A DNA stretch of 64,000 bases from Poseidonocella sp. HB161398. GTDB taxonomy: Bacteria; Pseudomonadota; Alphaproteobacteria; Rhodobacterales; Rhodobacteraceae. Shown here in pieces: positions 9,291-17,793 of the stretch. The DNA is taken from the NCBI RefSeq assembly GCF_005870025.1, contig NZ_VATA01000005.1, positions 144,447 to 208,446 of the forward strand. The letters run 5' to 3'. Every line of letters begins with the position of its first letter. The stretch's first letter is position 1. The position numbers were made by a program, and so were the translations under genes. The notes below the pieces were generated by a model that was not told where the DNA came from, did no database searches, and saw nothing but the letters and a program-made list of their open reading frames with translations.

Positions 9291-9394
9291 CGTGACCCCA
9301 TCAAATTCATTGATGCAATATAATAAATCCATCGCATTGATTGGCAATAGCCGGTCCGGTAGCACCACTGCAGGGAGAATTAGGGAGGAAATAC
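9291..9394. promoter_or_regulatory. Divergent LysR/P450 promoter with two dyads
   Basis: This patch is strikingly AT-rich. It holds two inverted repeats with the same half-sites: ATTG-N3-CAAT (9309-9319) and ATTG-N5-CAAT (9336-9348), about 27 bases apart. Repeated dyads like these are expected for a LysR tetramer. On the minus strand TTGCCA (9347-9342) stands 16-18 bases from TATTAT/ATTATA, a plausible sigma-70 promoter for the LysR gene that overlaps the second dyad and would allow autorepression. A TATAAT is also present on the plus strand at 9319-9324. GGGAGG precedes the P450 start. Confidence 0.55.
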
Positions 9395-10570
9395 ATGGCA
9401 CTCGCGCCACGGGACGAGACCATTACGCTTGCCCAGCTGACAGCCGATCCGTATCCGATCTACCGCAGGTTGCGGTCCGAAAGCCCGGTGCTGCGGGTCG
9501 CGGCGGTGGGCCGGACGCTGCTGACCAAGGCGTCGCTGACCAAGGCGGTCAAGGACGATCCGGAGCTTTTCAGCAGCAACGACCCCGCCACGCCGATGCG
9601 GCCCGCCTTCCGCGCCCATACGCTGATGCGCAAGGACGGGGCGGAGCACATGGCGGAGCGCACCGCCATCGCGCCGGCGCTGACGCCCAAGCGCATCCAG
9701 GCCGACTGGGGCCCGCTCTACGAAAAGCTGGCGGAGGAGTACATCTCGCGGCTGCCGAGGGGCGGGACGGTCGATCTGTTCAAGGCGCTCTGCGGCCCGC
9801 TGGCGGCGCGGATCCTCGCCCATATCCTCGGCATCCCCGAGGCCACCGACGACGAGATGCAGCGCTGGTCGCAGGCGCTGATCGACGGCGCCGGGAATTT
9901 CGGCTGGGCGCCGGAGCCCTTCGCGGCCTCGGACCGGGCCAATGACGAGATGGACGCCCTGCTGGAGCGGCTGCGGCCGCTGCGGATCGCAGAGCCGGAC
10001 GGATCGGCCTATTCGGTGATGCTGACGGCAGAGAACCCCGTGCCGCCGAGCCAGATCGCCGCGACTATCAAGATCGCCATCGGCGGCGGCATCAACGAGC
10101 CCCGCGACGCGCTGGCCACGGCGCTGTTCGGCCTTCTGGACAATCCCGGCCAGCTCGCCGAGGTGAAGGCGCAGGATGCCTGGGGCAAGGCCTTCGAGGA
10201 GGCGATCCGCTGGGTCGCGCCGATCCAGGTCAGCTCGCGGCTGGTGACCCGGGACACCGAGCTGGGCGGCTGCGAAATCCCCGCGGGCGACACGGTGATG
10301 ACCGTCCAGGCCTCGGCCTGCCGCGACGAGGAGCTCTACGAGAACGGCGAGGAGTTCTTCGTCTTCCGCAAGAAGAACCCGCACCAGGCCTTCGGCAACG
10401 GGCCGCATCACTGCGCCGGCGCCCATGTGGCGCGGCGGACCGTGGGCAAAATCATCCTGCCGATGCTCTTCGACCGGTTCCCGGACATGCGGCTGGCGAC
10501 GCGCGAGGACGTCCAATGGCGGGGCTTCGGCTTCCGCGGCCCGGTCAACCTGCCGGTCGCGCTGAACTGA
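9395..10570 (+). CDS. Cytochrome P450 monooxygenase
   Basis: The protein has 391 residues and is soluble, like bacterial class I P450s. The haem-binding loop is 'FGNGPHHCAGAHVAR' with Cys340 as thiolate ligand. The K-helix ExxR is 'EAIR' (269-272), followed by 'RLVTRDTELGGCEIPAGDTV'. The I-helix reads 'IGGGINEPRDA' (229-239): Glu235 is kept, but the conserved Thr that delivers protons is replaced by Pro236, a variant found in a minority of bacterial P450s. It should hydroxylate or demethylate a small hydrophobic substrate; which one cannot be told. It is first in an operon with its ferredoxin (43 nt downstream), reductase and a TRAP transporter. ATG 9395 follows GGGAGGAA. Confidence 0.93.
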   Translation: MALAPRDETITLAQLTADPYPIYRRLRSESPVLRVAAVGRTLLTKASLTKAVKDDPELFSSNDPATPMRPAFRAHTLMRKDGAEHMAERTAIAPALTPKRIQADWGPLYEKLAEEYISRLPRGGTVDLFKALCGPLAARILAHILGIPEATDDEMQRWSQALIDGAGNFGWAPEPFAASDRANDEMDALLERLRPLRIAEPDGSAYSVMLTAENPVPPSQIAATIKIAIGGGINEPRDALATALFGLLDNPGQLAEVKAQDAWGKAFEEAIRWVAPIQVSSRLVTRDTELGGCEIPAGDTVMTVQASACRDEELYENGEEFFVFRKKNPHQAFGNGPHHCAGAHVARRTVGKIILPMLFDRFPDMRLATREDVQWRGFGFRGPVNLPVALN

Positions 10571-10613
10571 GCGGCCCGCGGGGGCGCATCCAAGCACAAG
10601 GAGGAGGAGAACG

Positions 10614-10937
10614 ATGGTGAAGGTGACCTATGTCGCCCATGACGGCGCGCGCGTGACGGTCGAGGCCGAGCCCGGCGAGAGCGTGATGCAGGCGGCCCTG
10701 TCCAACGACGTGGAGGGGATCATCGGCGAATGCGGCGGCGCGATGATGTGCGCCACCTGCCACTGCTATGTCGACGAGGCCTGGGAGGTCGGCGCAGGCG
10801 CCCGGGCAGAGGGCGAGGAGGACATGCTGGAAGGCGCGGCATCCGAAGTGACCGGCCGGTCGCGGCTGTCCTGCCAGATCAAGCTGGCGCCGGAGCTCGA
10901 CGGGCTGGTGGTGCATCTTCCCGAGGAACAGCTGTGA
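10614..10937 (+). CDS. 2Fe-2S ferredoxin, putidaredoxin type
   Basis: The protein has 107 residues, the usual size of adrenodoxin/putidaredoxin-type ferredoxins. Cluster ligands are visible as C-x5-C-x2-C (Cys40, Cys46, Cys49) and a fourth Cys87 in 'SRLSCQIKL'. The acidic stretch 'EDEAGEEDM'-like around 68-72 ('EGEEDML') matches the interaction helix that docks on P450 and reductase. It should shuttle single electrons from the reductase encoded next to the P450 encoded before it. AAGGAGGAGG precedes the start. Its stop overlaps the start of the reductase gene, giving translational coupling. Confidence 0.95.
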   Translation: MVKVTYVAHDGARVTVEAEPGESVMQAALSNDVEGIIGECGGAMMCATCHCYVDEAWEVGAGARAEGEEDMLEGAASEVTGRSRLSCQIKLAPELDGLVVHLPEEQL

Positions 10938-12112
10938 CCGCGGACCGCGTCGTCATCGCCGGGGCCGGGCAGGGCGGCCTGCAGGCCGCGATCAGCCTGC
11001 GGCAGGCCGGGTTCGGCGGCGCCATCACCCTGGTCGGCGCGGAGCCGGGGCTGCCCTATCAGCGGCCGCCCCTGTCCAAGGCCTACCTCCCCGCCGGCAA
11101 GGCGGAGGCGCTGGTCCTGCGGCCCGCGAGCTTCTTCGCGTCGAAGGACATCGCCTACCTGCCCGGGACCGTGGTGGAGGAGATCGACCGCAATGCCGGC
11201 GAGCTCCGCCTTGCGGGCCCCGATGCGCCGAAGCGGCTGGGCTACGGCCATCTGATCCTGGCCACCGGCACGCGGAACCTGCGGCCGCCGGTCGATGGGC
11301 TGGAGCATGCCTGCGGGCTGCGCACCCTCGCGGATGCGGACCGCCTGCGCGCCCGGCTGGCCACGCCGCAGCGGATCGCCGTGATCGGCGGCGGCTTCAT
11401 CGGGCTGGAATTCGCCGCGGTAGCGCGGAAGCTCGGCCATGCGGTCGAGGTGATCGAGGCGGCGCCGCGGCTGATGGCGCGCGCGGTGTCGGCGCTGACC
11501 GCCGAGCGCTTCGCGCGCTGGCACCGGGCCGCCGGAACCGGGCTGCATCTGGGGACCGCAGCGGCCTCTGTCGATGCCGGCGGCGTCAGCCTGGCGGACG
11601 GGCGGCGCATCGATGCGGGGTTCGTCCTGCTCGCGGCGGGCGTGCGTCCGAATGCCGAGCTGGCCGGGGCCGCCGGGCTCGAGACCGGCAACGGCATCCG
11701 GGTCGACGCGCAGCTTCTGACCTCGGACCCGCAGATCTCGGCCCTCGGCGACTGCGCGTGCTTCCCGGATCCGCGCAGCGGCCGGATGGTGCGGCTGGAA
11801 AGCGTCCAGGCCGCGACCGACCATGCCCGGCTTATCGCGCTCCGGCTGGCGAAAGGCGCCGCGGAGCCCTATGCGGCGCTGCCCTGGTTCTGGTCGGACC
11901 AGGGGGATCTGAAACTGCAGATCGCAGGGCTCGCCGGACCGGAGGCCAGGGAGGAAGCCGTCGCCGACGGCGTGGTGGCCCGGTTCGACGCGCAGGGCCT
12001 GGCGGCGGTGGAAACCGTCGGCCGCCCGGCCATCCACATGAAGGCGCGCAAGCTGCTCGCGGCGGAGGCGCCCGCGACGCTCGACGTGCTCAGGGACGTT
12101 GCCGCCGCCTGA
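10934..12112 (+). CDS. FAD-dependent ferredoxin reductase, putidaredoxin reductase type
   Basis: The protein has 392 residues, starting at a GTG (10934) that overlaps the ferredoxin stop in a GTGA. The N-terminal FAD site is 'VVIAGAGQGGLQAAISLRQ'; the NAD(P)H site is 'IAVIGGGFIGLEFAAV'; the C-terminal FAD motif is 'ISALGDCACFPDPRSG'. The 'YQRPPLSKAYL' segment is diagnostic of the putidaredoxin/rubredoxin reductase family. It moves electrons from NADH to the ferredoxin and completes a three-component class I P450 system within 2.7 kb. A longer open frame from 10730 lies inside the ferredoxin gene and is not used. Confidence 0.93.
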   Translation: MTADRVVIAGAGQGGLQAAISLRQAGFGGAITLVGAEPGLPYQRPPLSKAYLPAGKAEALVLRPASFFASKDIAYLPGTVVEEIDRNAGELRLAGPDAPKRLGYGHLILATGTRNLRPPVDGLEHACGLRTLADADRLRARLATPQRIAVIGGGFIGLEFAAVARKLGHAVEVIEAAPRLMARAVSALTAERFARWHRAAGTGLHLGTAAASVDAGGVSLADGRRIDAGFVLLAAGVRPNAELAGAAGLETGNGIRVDAQLLTSDPQISALGDCACFPDPRSGRMVRLESVQAATDHARLIALRLAKGAAEPYAALPWFWSDQGDLKLQIAGLAGPEAREEAVADGVVARFDAQGLAAVETVGRPAIHMKARKLLAAEAPATLDVLRDVAAA

Positions 12113-12182
12113 GCGGACCAAGCGGCCGGCCCCGGAGAACAGGCCGGGCGGCCGGTTTCACAGACGACCAAGGGAGGAAACC

Positions 12183-13163
12183 ATGAACATCACGACCATC
12201 GCCCATGCGGCGGGCCTTTCCGCGATCCTCGCCGGCACGGCCGGCGCCGAAGAGCTGAAATACGCCAACTGGGCCCCGCCCATGCACACCATCACGGCCG
12301 CCCAGATCGAGCCCCTGGCCCGGGCGCTCGACGAGGGCACCGGCGGCGCGGTGACGCTGCGCGGCTTCCATGGCGGCGAGCTGGGCGCCGGGCCTGCGGA
12401 CCAGTTCGTGCGCGTGGTGCAGGGCACGGCCGACATGGGCTGGGGGCTGCACGGCTATACCTCGTCGCAGTTTCCCAAGAGCCTCGTGCTGGAACTGCCG
12501 GGCGCGCTGCCGCTCGACCAGCCGGGCTACGAGGCCCTGTGGCGCGCCTTCGACGGCGAGCTGAAGCAGGAATACCCGATGACCGAGGTGATCGCGCTCT
12601 GGGGGTCGGAGCCGAACATCCTGATGATGCGCGACAAGACTGTCCGCGCGCCCGCGGATCTCGAGGGGCTGAAGATCCGCGTGGCCGGCGCGATCTCGGC
12701 CGCGGCGATGGAGGCGCTCGGCGCGACGCCGGTGCAGATCCCGATGACCCAGGTCTATAACGGCCTTCAGACCGGGCTGATCGACGGGCTGGTCAGCGGC
12801 GCCTCGGTGCTGTCCGACTTCAAGCTGGACGAGGTCGTGGGCACGGTCACGACGGGGCCGAATTTCGGCCGGCTGACCTTCTACACGGTGATGAACGCGA
12901 AGGCCTATGACAAGCTGCCCGGCGAGGCCCGGGCGGCGCTCGACGCGATCAAGGGCGCGCCGATCTCGGAGATGACCGAAACCGCCTGGGTCGCCACGGC
13001 GCAGAAGGCGCTGGAGGCGGCCCGGGCCTCGGACGACACCGAGGTGATCGACCTCGCGGGTGCCGGGGCCAGGGCCTTCGACGACGCGTTGGCGCAGGTG
13101 ACGGATGCCTATGTGGCGCGGGAGAATGCCGGGGCGGCGCTGGCCGCGATGCGGGGCGAATGA
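12183..13163 (+). CDS. dctP: TRAP transporter substrate-binding protein (DctP family)
   Basis: The protein has 326 residues with a short signal peptide (about 1-21, ending in 'GTAGA'), so it is periplasmic. The DctP fold is recognisable by 'LKYANWAPPMHTITAAQIEP', 'GTADMGWGLHGYTSSQFP', 'LEGLKIRVAG' (with the Arg that usually binds a substrate carboxylate) and 'YNGLQTGLIDGLVSGAS'. It captures a ligand, typically an organic acid, for the membrane subunits encoded next. It starts 70 nt after the reductase gene behind GGGAGGAAACC and overlaps the small permease gene by 4 nt (ATGA). Its place in the P450 operon suggests it imports the P450 substrate; that is inference. Confidence 0.9.
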   Translation: MNITTIAHAAGLSAILAGTAGAEELKYANWAPPMHTITAAQIEPLARALDEGTGGAVTLRGFHGGELGAGPADQFVRVVQGTADMGWGLHGYTSSQFPKSLVLELPGALPLDQPGYEALWRAFDGELKQEYPMTEVIALWGSEPNILMMRDKTVRAPADLEGLKIRVAGAISAAAMEALGATPVQIPMTQVYNGLQTGLIDGLVSGASVLSDFKLDEVVGTVTTGPNFGRLTFYTVMNAKAYDKLPGEARAALDAIKGAPISEMTETAWVATAQKALEAARASDDTEVIDLAGAGARAFDDALAQVTDAYVARENAGAALAAMRGE

Positions 13164-13675
13164 TGGCCGCCCTGCTGCGCTCCGTGACGGACAGGCTCAT
13201 CGGCCTGTCCGCCATCCTCGGCACGCTCGCGCTCCTGTGGGTCGTGGCGGTGATCGTGGCCGACGTGGCCGGCCGCAATTTCGGGCATCCGGTCTACGGG
13301 TCCCAGGACCTGATCACCACCTCGATGGTGATCATCGTCTTCGGCGGCATGGCGCTCTGCGACCGCGAGGACGGCCATATCGTCGTCGACATCTTCGAGA
13401 AGGCCTTCTCTGCCGGGCTGAACCGCAGGATCGACATATTCTCGGGCCTGCTCGGCGCGGCGATCTTCGCGCTGATCGCGGTCACCGTGGCCCAGAGCGC
13501 GGGGCTGAGCCGGATGCTGAACCTTTCGACCAACCTGCTGCGCCTGCCCACGGCCTGGTTCCAGTACGCGCTCAGCGGCCTCTCGGCCATTGGCGCGCTG
13601 GCAATGCTGGTGCGCGCGCTGGCGCTCTTCGGTAGCCGCGGCTTCGAGCACCATCCGGAAAGGGACGTGCTATGA
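13160..13675 (+). CDS. dctQ: TRAP transporter small permease (DctQ family)
   Basis: The protein has 171 residues and four hydrophobic helices (about 13-40, 48-68, 90-112, 132-155), the standard topology of DctQ. Family signatures include 'VADVAGRNFG' after helix 1 and 'EDGHIVVDIFEKAF' before helix 3. It pairs with the large permease in the inner membrane. It overlaps its neighbours by 4 nt at both ends, so the three TRAP genes are translationally coupled. Two ATGs are adjacent (13160 and 13163); the first is assumed. Confidence 0.9.
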   Translation: MMAALLRSVTDRLIGLSAILGTLALLWVVAVIVADVAGRNFGHPVYGSQDLITTSMVIIVFGGMALCDREDGHIVVDIFEKAFSAGLNRRIDIFSGLLGAAIFALIAVTVAQSAGLSRMLNLSTNLLRLPTAWFQYALSGLSAIGALAMLVRALALFGSRGFEHHPERDVL

Positions 13676-14970
13676 GCCCGGTTCTCGTCGGCAGCGCCGG
13701 GCTCGGGCTGCTCCTGATCCTGGTGCTGGCGCGGATCCCGGTGGCCTTCGCCATGTTCGCGGTGGGGTTCTGCGGTATCTGGATCCTCAACGGCCTGCAG
13801 GCGGCCACCGGCCTGCTGGCCTCCGAGACCTATGCGCTGGCCTCGAATTCCGAGCTGATCGTGGTGCCGCTGTTCATCCTGATGGGGAACGTCGCCAGCG
13901 TCACCGGCATGAGCCGCCGCCTCTACGACGCGGCCTATGCCACCATCGGGCAGGTCCGCGGCGGGCTCGCCTCGGCCACGGTGATCGGCTGCGGCGGCTT
14001 CGCCGCGCTCTCGGGCTCCTCGGTGGCCTCGGCGCTGACCATGGGGCGCACCGCGCTCGCCGAGATGGACCGCTTCGGCTACTGCCCGCGGCTGTCGACC
14101 GGGGTGGTGGCCGCGGGCGGCACGCTCGGCATCCTGATCCCGCCCTCCACCGGCTTCGTGATCTACGCGATCCTCACCGAGCAGAGCATCGGCCGGCTGT
14201 TCATGGCGGGCATCCTGCCGGGGCTGCTGCTGCTGTCGGCGTTCCTGCTGACGGTGACGCTGCTCTGCACGATCTGGCCCGGGAAGGGACCGCGCGGACC
14301 GGCGACAAGCCTTGCCGGGATGCGCCGGGCCTTCGCCGGCGCGGTGCCGATCCTCGGCGTGGTGGTGGTGACCATCGGCGGCATCTATTCGGGGGTCTTC
14401 TCGCCCACCGAGGCGGCCGGGGTCGGCGCGGCGCTGGTCATCGTCATCGGCGCGGTCGGCGGCACGCTGACGCTGCGCAGCTTCTGGGAGGCGGCCCGCA
14501 GCAGCATCGTCACCACCGCCTCGGTGATGCTGATCCTGATCGCGGCACATCTGGTCAACCCGTTCGTGGCGCTCAGCCACCTGCCGGCCGAGGTTAGCCG
14601 CCTCTTGGTCACGCTCGACCTCGGGACCTATGGCACCCTGACCCTGATCCTGGCGATCTACCTGGTGCTCGGCTGCTTCCTCGAGGGGCTGGCGATGCTG
14701 GTCCTGACCTTGCCGATCTTCCTGCCGGTGATCCTGTCGCTGGGCATCGATCCGATCTGGTTCGGCGTTCTGGTGGTGCTAACGCTGGAGATGGGCCTGA
14801 TCTCGCCGCCGGTGGGCATCAACGTCTTCATCGTGAAATCGGTGGCTCGGGATGTCGAGCTGCTCGACATCTTCCGGGGGGTGCTGCCGTTCTGGATCGC
14901 CATGCTCGGGACGCTGGTGCTGCTGGTCCTGGTCCCGCAGCTGTCGCTGTGGCTGCCGGGAATGATGTAG
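13672..14970 (+). CDS. dctM: TRAP transporter large permease (DctM family)
   Basis: The protein has 432 residues of mostly hydrophobic sequence with 11-12 membrane segments. DctM signatures are present: 'ELIVVPLFILMGNVASVTGM', 'GCGGFAALSGSSVASALTMG', 'TLGILIPPSTGFVIYAILTE' and, near the end, 'EMGLISPPVGINVFIVKSVA'. It forms the sodium-driven channel that takes ligand from DctP. It is the last gene of the P450-TRAP operon; a strong hairpin follows at 15017. Confidence 0.93.
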   Translation: MSPVLVGSAGLGLLLILVLARIPVAFAMFAVGFCGIWILNGLQAATGLLASETYALASNSELIVVPLFILMGNVASVTGMSRRLYDAAYATIGQVRGGLASATVIGCGGFAALSGSSVASALTMGRTALAEMDRFGYCPRLSTGVVAAGGTLGILIPPSTGFVIYAILTEQSIGRLFMAGILPGLLLLSAFLLTVTLLCTIWPGKGPRGPATSLAGMRRAFAGAVPILGVVVVTIGGIYSGVFSPTEAAGVGAALVIVIGAVGGTLTLRSFWEAARSSIVTTASVMLILIAAHLVNPFVALSHLPAEVSRLLVTLDLGTYGTLTLILAIYLVLGCFLEGLAMLVLTLPIFLPVILSLGIDPIWFGVLVVLTLEMGLISPPVGINVFIVKSVARDVELLDIFRGVLPFWIAMLGTLVLLVLVPQLSLWLPGMM

Positions 14971-15572
14971 CCGTCCGCCACCAGGGAGAGCCCGGCGCCG
15001 TCCGGAGAGATGCAGCCCCCGGAGGCCGGATCCGCCCGGCCTCCGGGGCCATTGCGCACCGGTGCCGCGCCCGCTCCGGAGCAGAGAATGCATGGTTGCG
15101 CTGCCCTCTGCGGACCAGAACTATTCCGAAGGAGGGCGTCCGGGCCAGGGACGGGACCGGCTGGAAGAGGCCGGAGGTGCCCCAAGCGAACTCCTGGCCA
15201 ATGACGGCTGCATGCGGCCGGGCGCCGGTCGCGGGATGGCGGAGGATCGCCGGAGGGTCCCGCCTCCGGACCGGTGGCGCAGGGCCCTGGTCGCGGCCCG
15301 GGCCTCCGGGACGGGAGACCCTGCTCGCGCCCTGGCAGGCCGGCAGGTCTTCCCTTCGCTCTGCGGAGCGCGCCTGTCCGGGGCTCCGCGCGGCTTGGGG
15401 CGCAGCAAAAAGAGGCGCGAACATTTCCGGAAAAATGCAACCGAAGGTTGACATGGCGCATTGCGGGACTCGCCACGTGGCCCTTCCATTGCCGCAGAAC
15501 AAACGGAGGCCAACCTTCCGCGATGCGCCAAACCTGCATCCCGGAAGCTCCGGCAAGGGGAGGACGTCGGAA
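14971..15572. other. 602-bp spacer before DUF3604 gene 2
   Basis: It contains the terminator at 15017-15048, then GC-rich sequence without gene motifs. About 160 nt before the next gene there is a more AT-rich patch (15415-15450) where a promoter is likely, but I cannot fix -35/-10 boxes. Confidence 0.5.
15017..15048 (+). terminator. Terminator hairpin of the P450-TRAP operon
   Basis: CCCCGGAGGCCG (15017-15028) and CGGCCTCCGGGG (15037-15048) form a perfect 12-bp stem with an 8-nt loop, 47 nt after the dctM stop. There is no T-tract. Confidence 0.7.
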
Positions 15573-17540
15573 ATGTCGAAGATAGCCAGGAGCCGTGCCG
15601 CGTTCATCGCGCTGGCAGGCGCGCTGCCAGCCGTGCTGGGAACCGGAAGCCCGGGCGCGGCGCAGGACAATGTCGGGATCGCCGGGGCGGCGACCCGCGA
15701 GAATGTTGCCGTCGCCGCCGCGCCGCGGCCCTATTCGCCCTATGCCGACCGGAATTTCCCCACGCGCCCGTTCTTCGGCGACACGCATCTGCACACGGCC
15801 TATTCGATGGATGCCGGGGCGTTCGGCGCGCGCCTGACGCCCCGCGATGCCTACCGGTTCGCCTCCGGGGAGCAGGTCACCTCGAATACCGGGCAGCCGG
15901 TGCGCCTGTCGCGTCCGCTCGATTTCCTGGTCGTGGCCGACCATTCCGACAACATGGGGTTCTTCCCGGACCTCTTTGCCGGCAAGTCCAGCGTCCTGGC
16001 CGATCCGACGGGGCGGAAATGGTACGACATGATCAAGTCCGGCAAGGGCAATGACGCCGCGATGGAGATCATCGTTGCCTTCTCGCACAATGCCTTCCCG
16101 GAGGATCTGATGTACCTGCCGGGCAGCCAGGGCTACAAGAATGCCTGGCAGGAGACGATCGACGCGGCCGAGGCGTTCAACGATCCGGGCACCTTCACGG
16201 CCTTCATCGGCTATGAATGGACCTCGAATACCGGCGGCAACAACCTGCACCGCAATGTCATCTTCCGCGACGGCGGCGACAGGGCCGGGCTGGTCCAGCC
16301 CTTCACGGTCTATCCGCCCTTCGGCAGCGACAATCCCGAGAAGCTCTGGGACTGGATGGCAGATTACGAGGAGAAGACCAGCGGCAGCGTGCTTGCCATT
16401 CCGCATAACGGCAATCTGAGCAACGGCATCATGTTCCCGGTCGAGCAGGCCTTCGGCAAGGCGCTCGATGCCGATTACGTCCGGACGCGGGCGAAATGGG
16501 AGCCGCTCTACGAGGTGACCCAGACCAAGGGCACGGGCGAGGCGCATCCGTTCCTGTCTCCGAATGACGAATTCGCGGATTTCGAGCTGTGGGACAAGGG
16601 CAACCTCGATGGCAGCGTCGCCAAGGCCGACGACATGCTGCAATACGAGTACGCCCGGCAGGCGCTGAAGAACGGGCTGCTGCTGGAGGACAGGCTGGGC
16701 ACCAACCCCTACAAGTTCGGCATGATCGGCAGCTCGGACGCCCATACCGGGCTGGCGGCCATGGCCGAGGACAACTTCTTCGGCAAGACCGTGCCGCAGG
16801 AACCGGGGCCGGACCGGATCAGGGCCGTCTTCGTCGACAACAAGGCGACCGGCGTCCAGATTTTCGACTGGGAGGTCGGCGCCTCGGGCTATGCCGCGGT
16901 CTGGGCCGAGGAGAACACCCGGGCCTCGATCTGGGACGCGATGCAGCGGCGCGAGACCTACGGGACGACCGGACCGCGCATGATCGTGCGCTTCTTCGGC
17001 GGATGGGAGTTCGCCGCGGCGGATGCGCAGGACCGGACCCCGGCGACGATCGGCTATGCCAAGGGCGTGCCGATGGGGGGCGACCTTGCGGCGATGCCCG
17101 AGGGCGCGTCCGCGCCGAGCTTCCTGGTGGCCGCGCTGCGCGACCCGGTCGGCGGGAATCTCGACCGGATCCAGATCGTGAAGGGCTGGATGGACGGCAG
17201 CGGCGCGCTGCAGGAGCAGGTCTACGACGTCGTCTGGTCCGGCGACCGCGCGCCGGACCCGGAAACGGGACGGCTCCCGCCGGTGGGCGATACCGTGGAT
17301 GCGGCGACGGCGACCTACGGCAACTCGATCGGCGCGCCCGAGCTGGCGGCGGTCTGGACCGATCCGGAGTTCGATCCGGCGCAGGCGGCCTTCTACTATG
17401 CCCGTGTGCTCGAGATCCCGACGCCGCGCTGGACCGCCTATGACGCGGCGCGCTTCGGCACCGACCCTCTGGAGGGCACCCGGATGACCATCGTCGAGCG
17501 CGCCTATACCGCGCCGATCTGGTATTCCCCGCAGGGCTAG
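15573..17540 (+). CDS. DUF3604 family secreted PHP-like protein (paralogue 2)
   Basis: The protein has 655 residues. A signal peptide ends near 'GSPGAAQ' (about residue 30). The same motif series as paralogue 1 follows: 'FFGDTHLHTAYSMDAG', 'VVADHSDNMG', 'YEWTSNTGGNNLHRNVIF', 'AIPHNGNLSNGIMFP' and 'GMIGSSDAHTGL', the likely metal site. The two proteins align end to end by eye, so they are ancient paralogues rather than a recent duplication. This copy has no barrel partner; it follows the P450-TRAP operon after a terminator and so is probably expressed separately. The ATG at 15573 follows GGGGAGGACG; the open frame extends far upstream only through spacer sequence. The reaction is unknown. Confidence 0.85.
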   Translation: MSKIARSRAAFIALAGALPAVLGTGSPGAAQDNVGIAGAATRENVAVAAAPRPYSPYADRNFPTRPFFGDTHLHTAYSMDAGAFGARLTPRDAYRFASGEQVTSNTGQPVRLSRPLDFLVVADHSDNMGFFPDLFAGKSSVLADPTGRKWYDMIKSGKGNDAAMEIIVAFSHNAFPEDLMYLPGSQGYKNAWQETIDAAEAFNDPGTFTAFIGYEWTSNTGGNNLHRNVIFRDGGDRAGLVQPFTVYPPFGSDNPEKLWDWMADYEEKTSGSVLAIPHNGNLSNGIMFPVEQAFGKALDADYVRTRAKWEPLYEVTQTKGTGEAHPFLSPNDEFADFELWDKGNLDGSVAKADDMLQYEYARQALKNGLLLEDRLGTNPYKFGMIGSSDAHTGLAAMAEDNFFGKTVPQEPGPDRIRAVFVDNKATGVQIFDWEVGASGYAAVWAEENTRASIWDAMQRRETYGTTGPRMIVRFFGGWEFAAADAQDRTPATIGYAKGVPMGGDLAAMPEGASAPSFLVAALRDPVGGNLDRIQIVKGWMDGSGALQEQVYDVVWSGDRAPDPETGRLPPVGDTVDAATATYGNSIGAPELAAVWTDPEFDPAQAAFYYARVLEIPTPRWTAYDAARFGTDPLEGTRMTIVERAYTAPIWYSPQG

Positions 17541-17637
17541 GCCGCGGTCGGCCGATTGCGCCTTGCGTGACGGGTCCGGGGGCCGCCGGCATGGATGCGG
17601 GCGCCGGGTCCGCCCCGGGGCGCCGGGGGCGGCAGGA

Positions 17638-17788
17638 TGCTGAAAAAGTCCGTTTGGCCGAGGCGCTCGGGGGCAAGACTGGAACAATCGTCCTGAAAGC
17701 GGCTGGACTTGGCTATCCCTGAAGAAATCACCTGACCGGATCCGGAACGAATTCCTCCACGGCGAGGCCCTGGACTCCTTTTTCAGCA
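17638..17788. mobile_element. MITE-like element or IS remnant with terminal inverted repeats
   Basis: TGCTGAAAAAGTCC at 17638 is mirrored by GGACTCCTTTTTCAGCA at 17772-17788, giving an 11-bp perfect inverted repeat (TGCTGAAAAAG) with further partial pairing. Such ends are typical of several IS families and their non-autonomous derivatives. The 151-bp interior has no transposase and lower GC than its surroundings. The right end stops 5 bp before the end of the GntR gene. I cannot tell a MITE from the fused ends of a deleted IS. Confidence 0.5.
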
Positions 17789-17793
17789 GCCTG

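Noticed and set aside
13294..14580. 428-codon minus-strand frame in the TRAP genes
   Set aside because: His/Asp/Arg-rich antisense shadow of dctQ and dctM.
15444..15515. AAGGTTG ... CAACCTT inverted repeat upstream of DUF3604 gene 2
   Set aside because: The arms are short and about 60 bases apart with no nested pairing; chance is likely.
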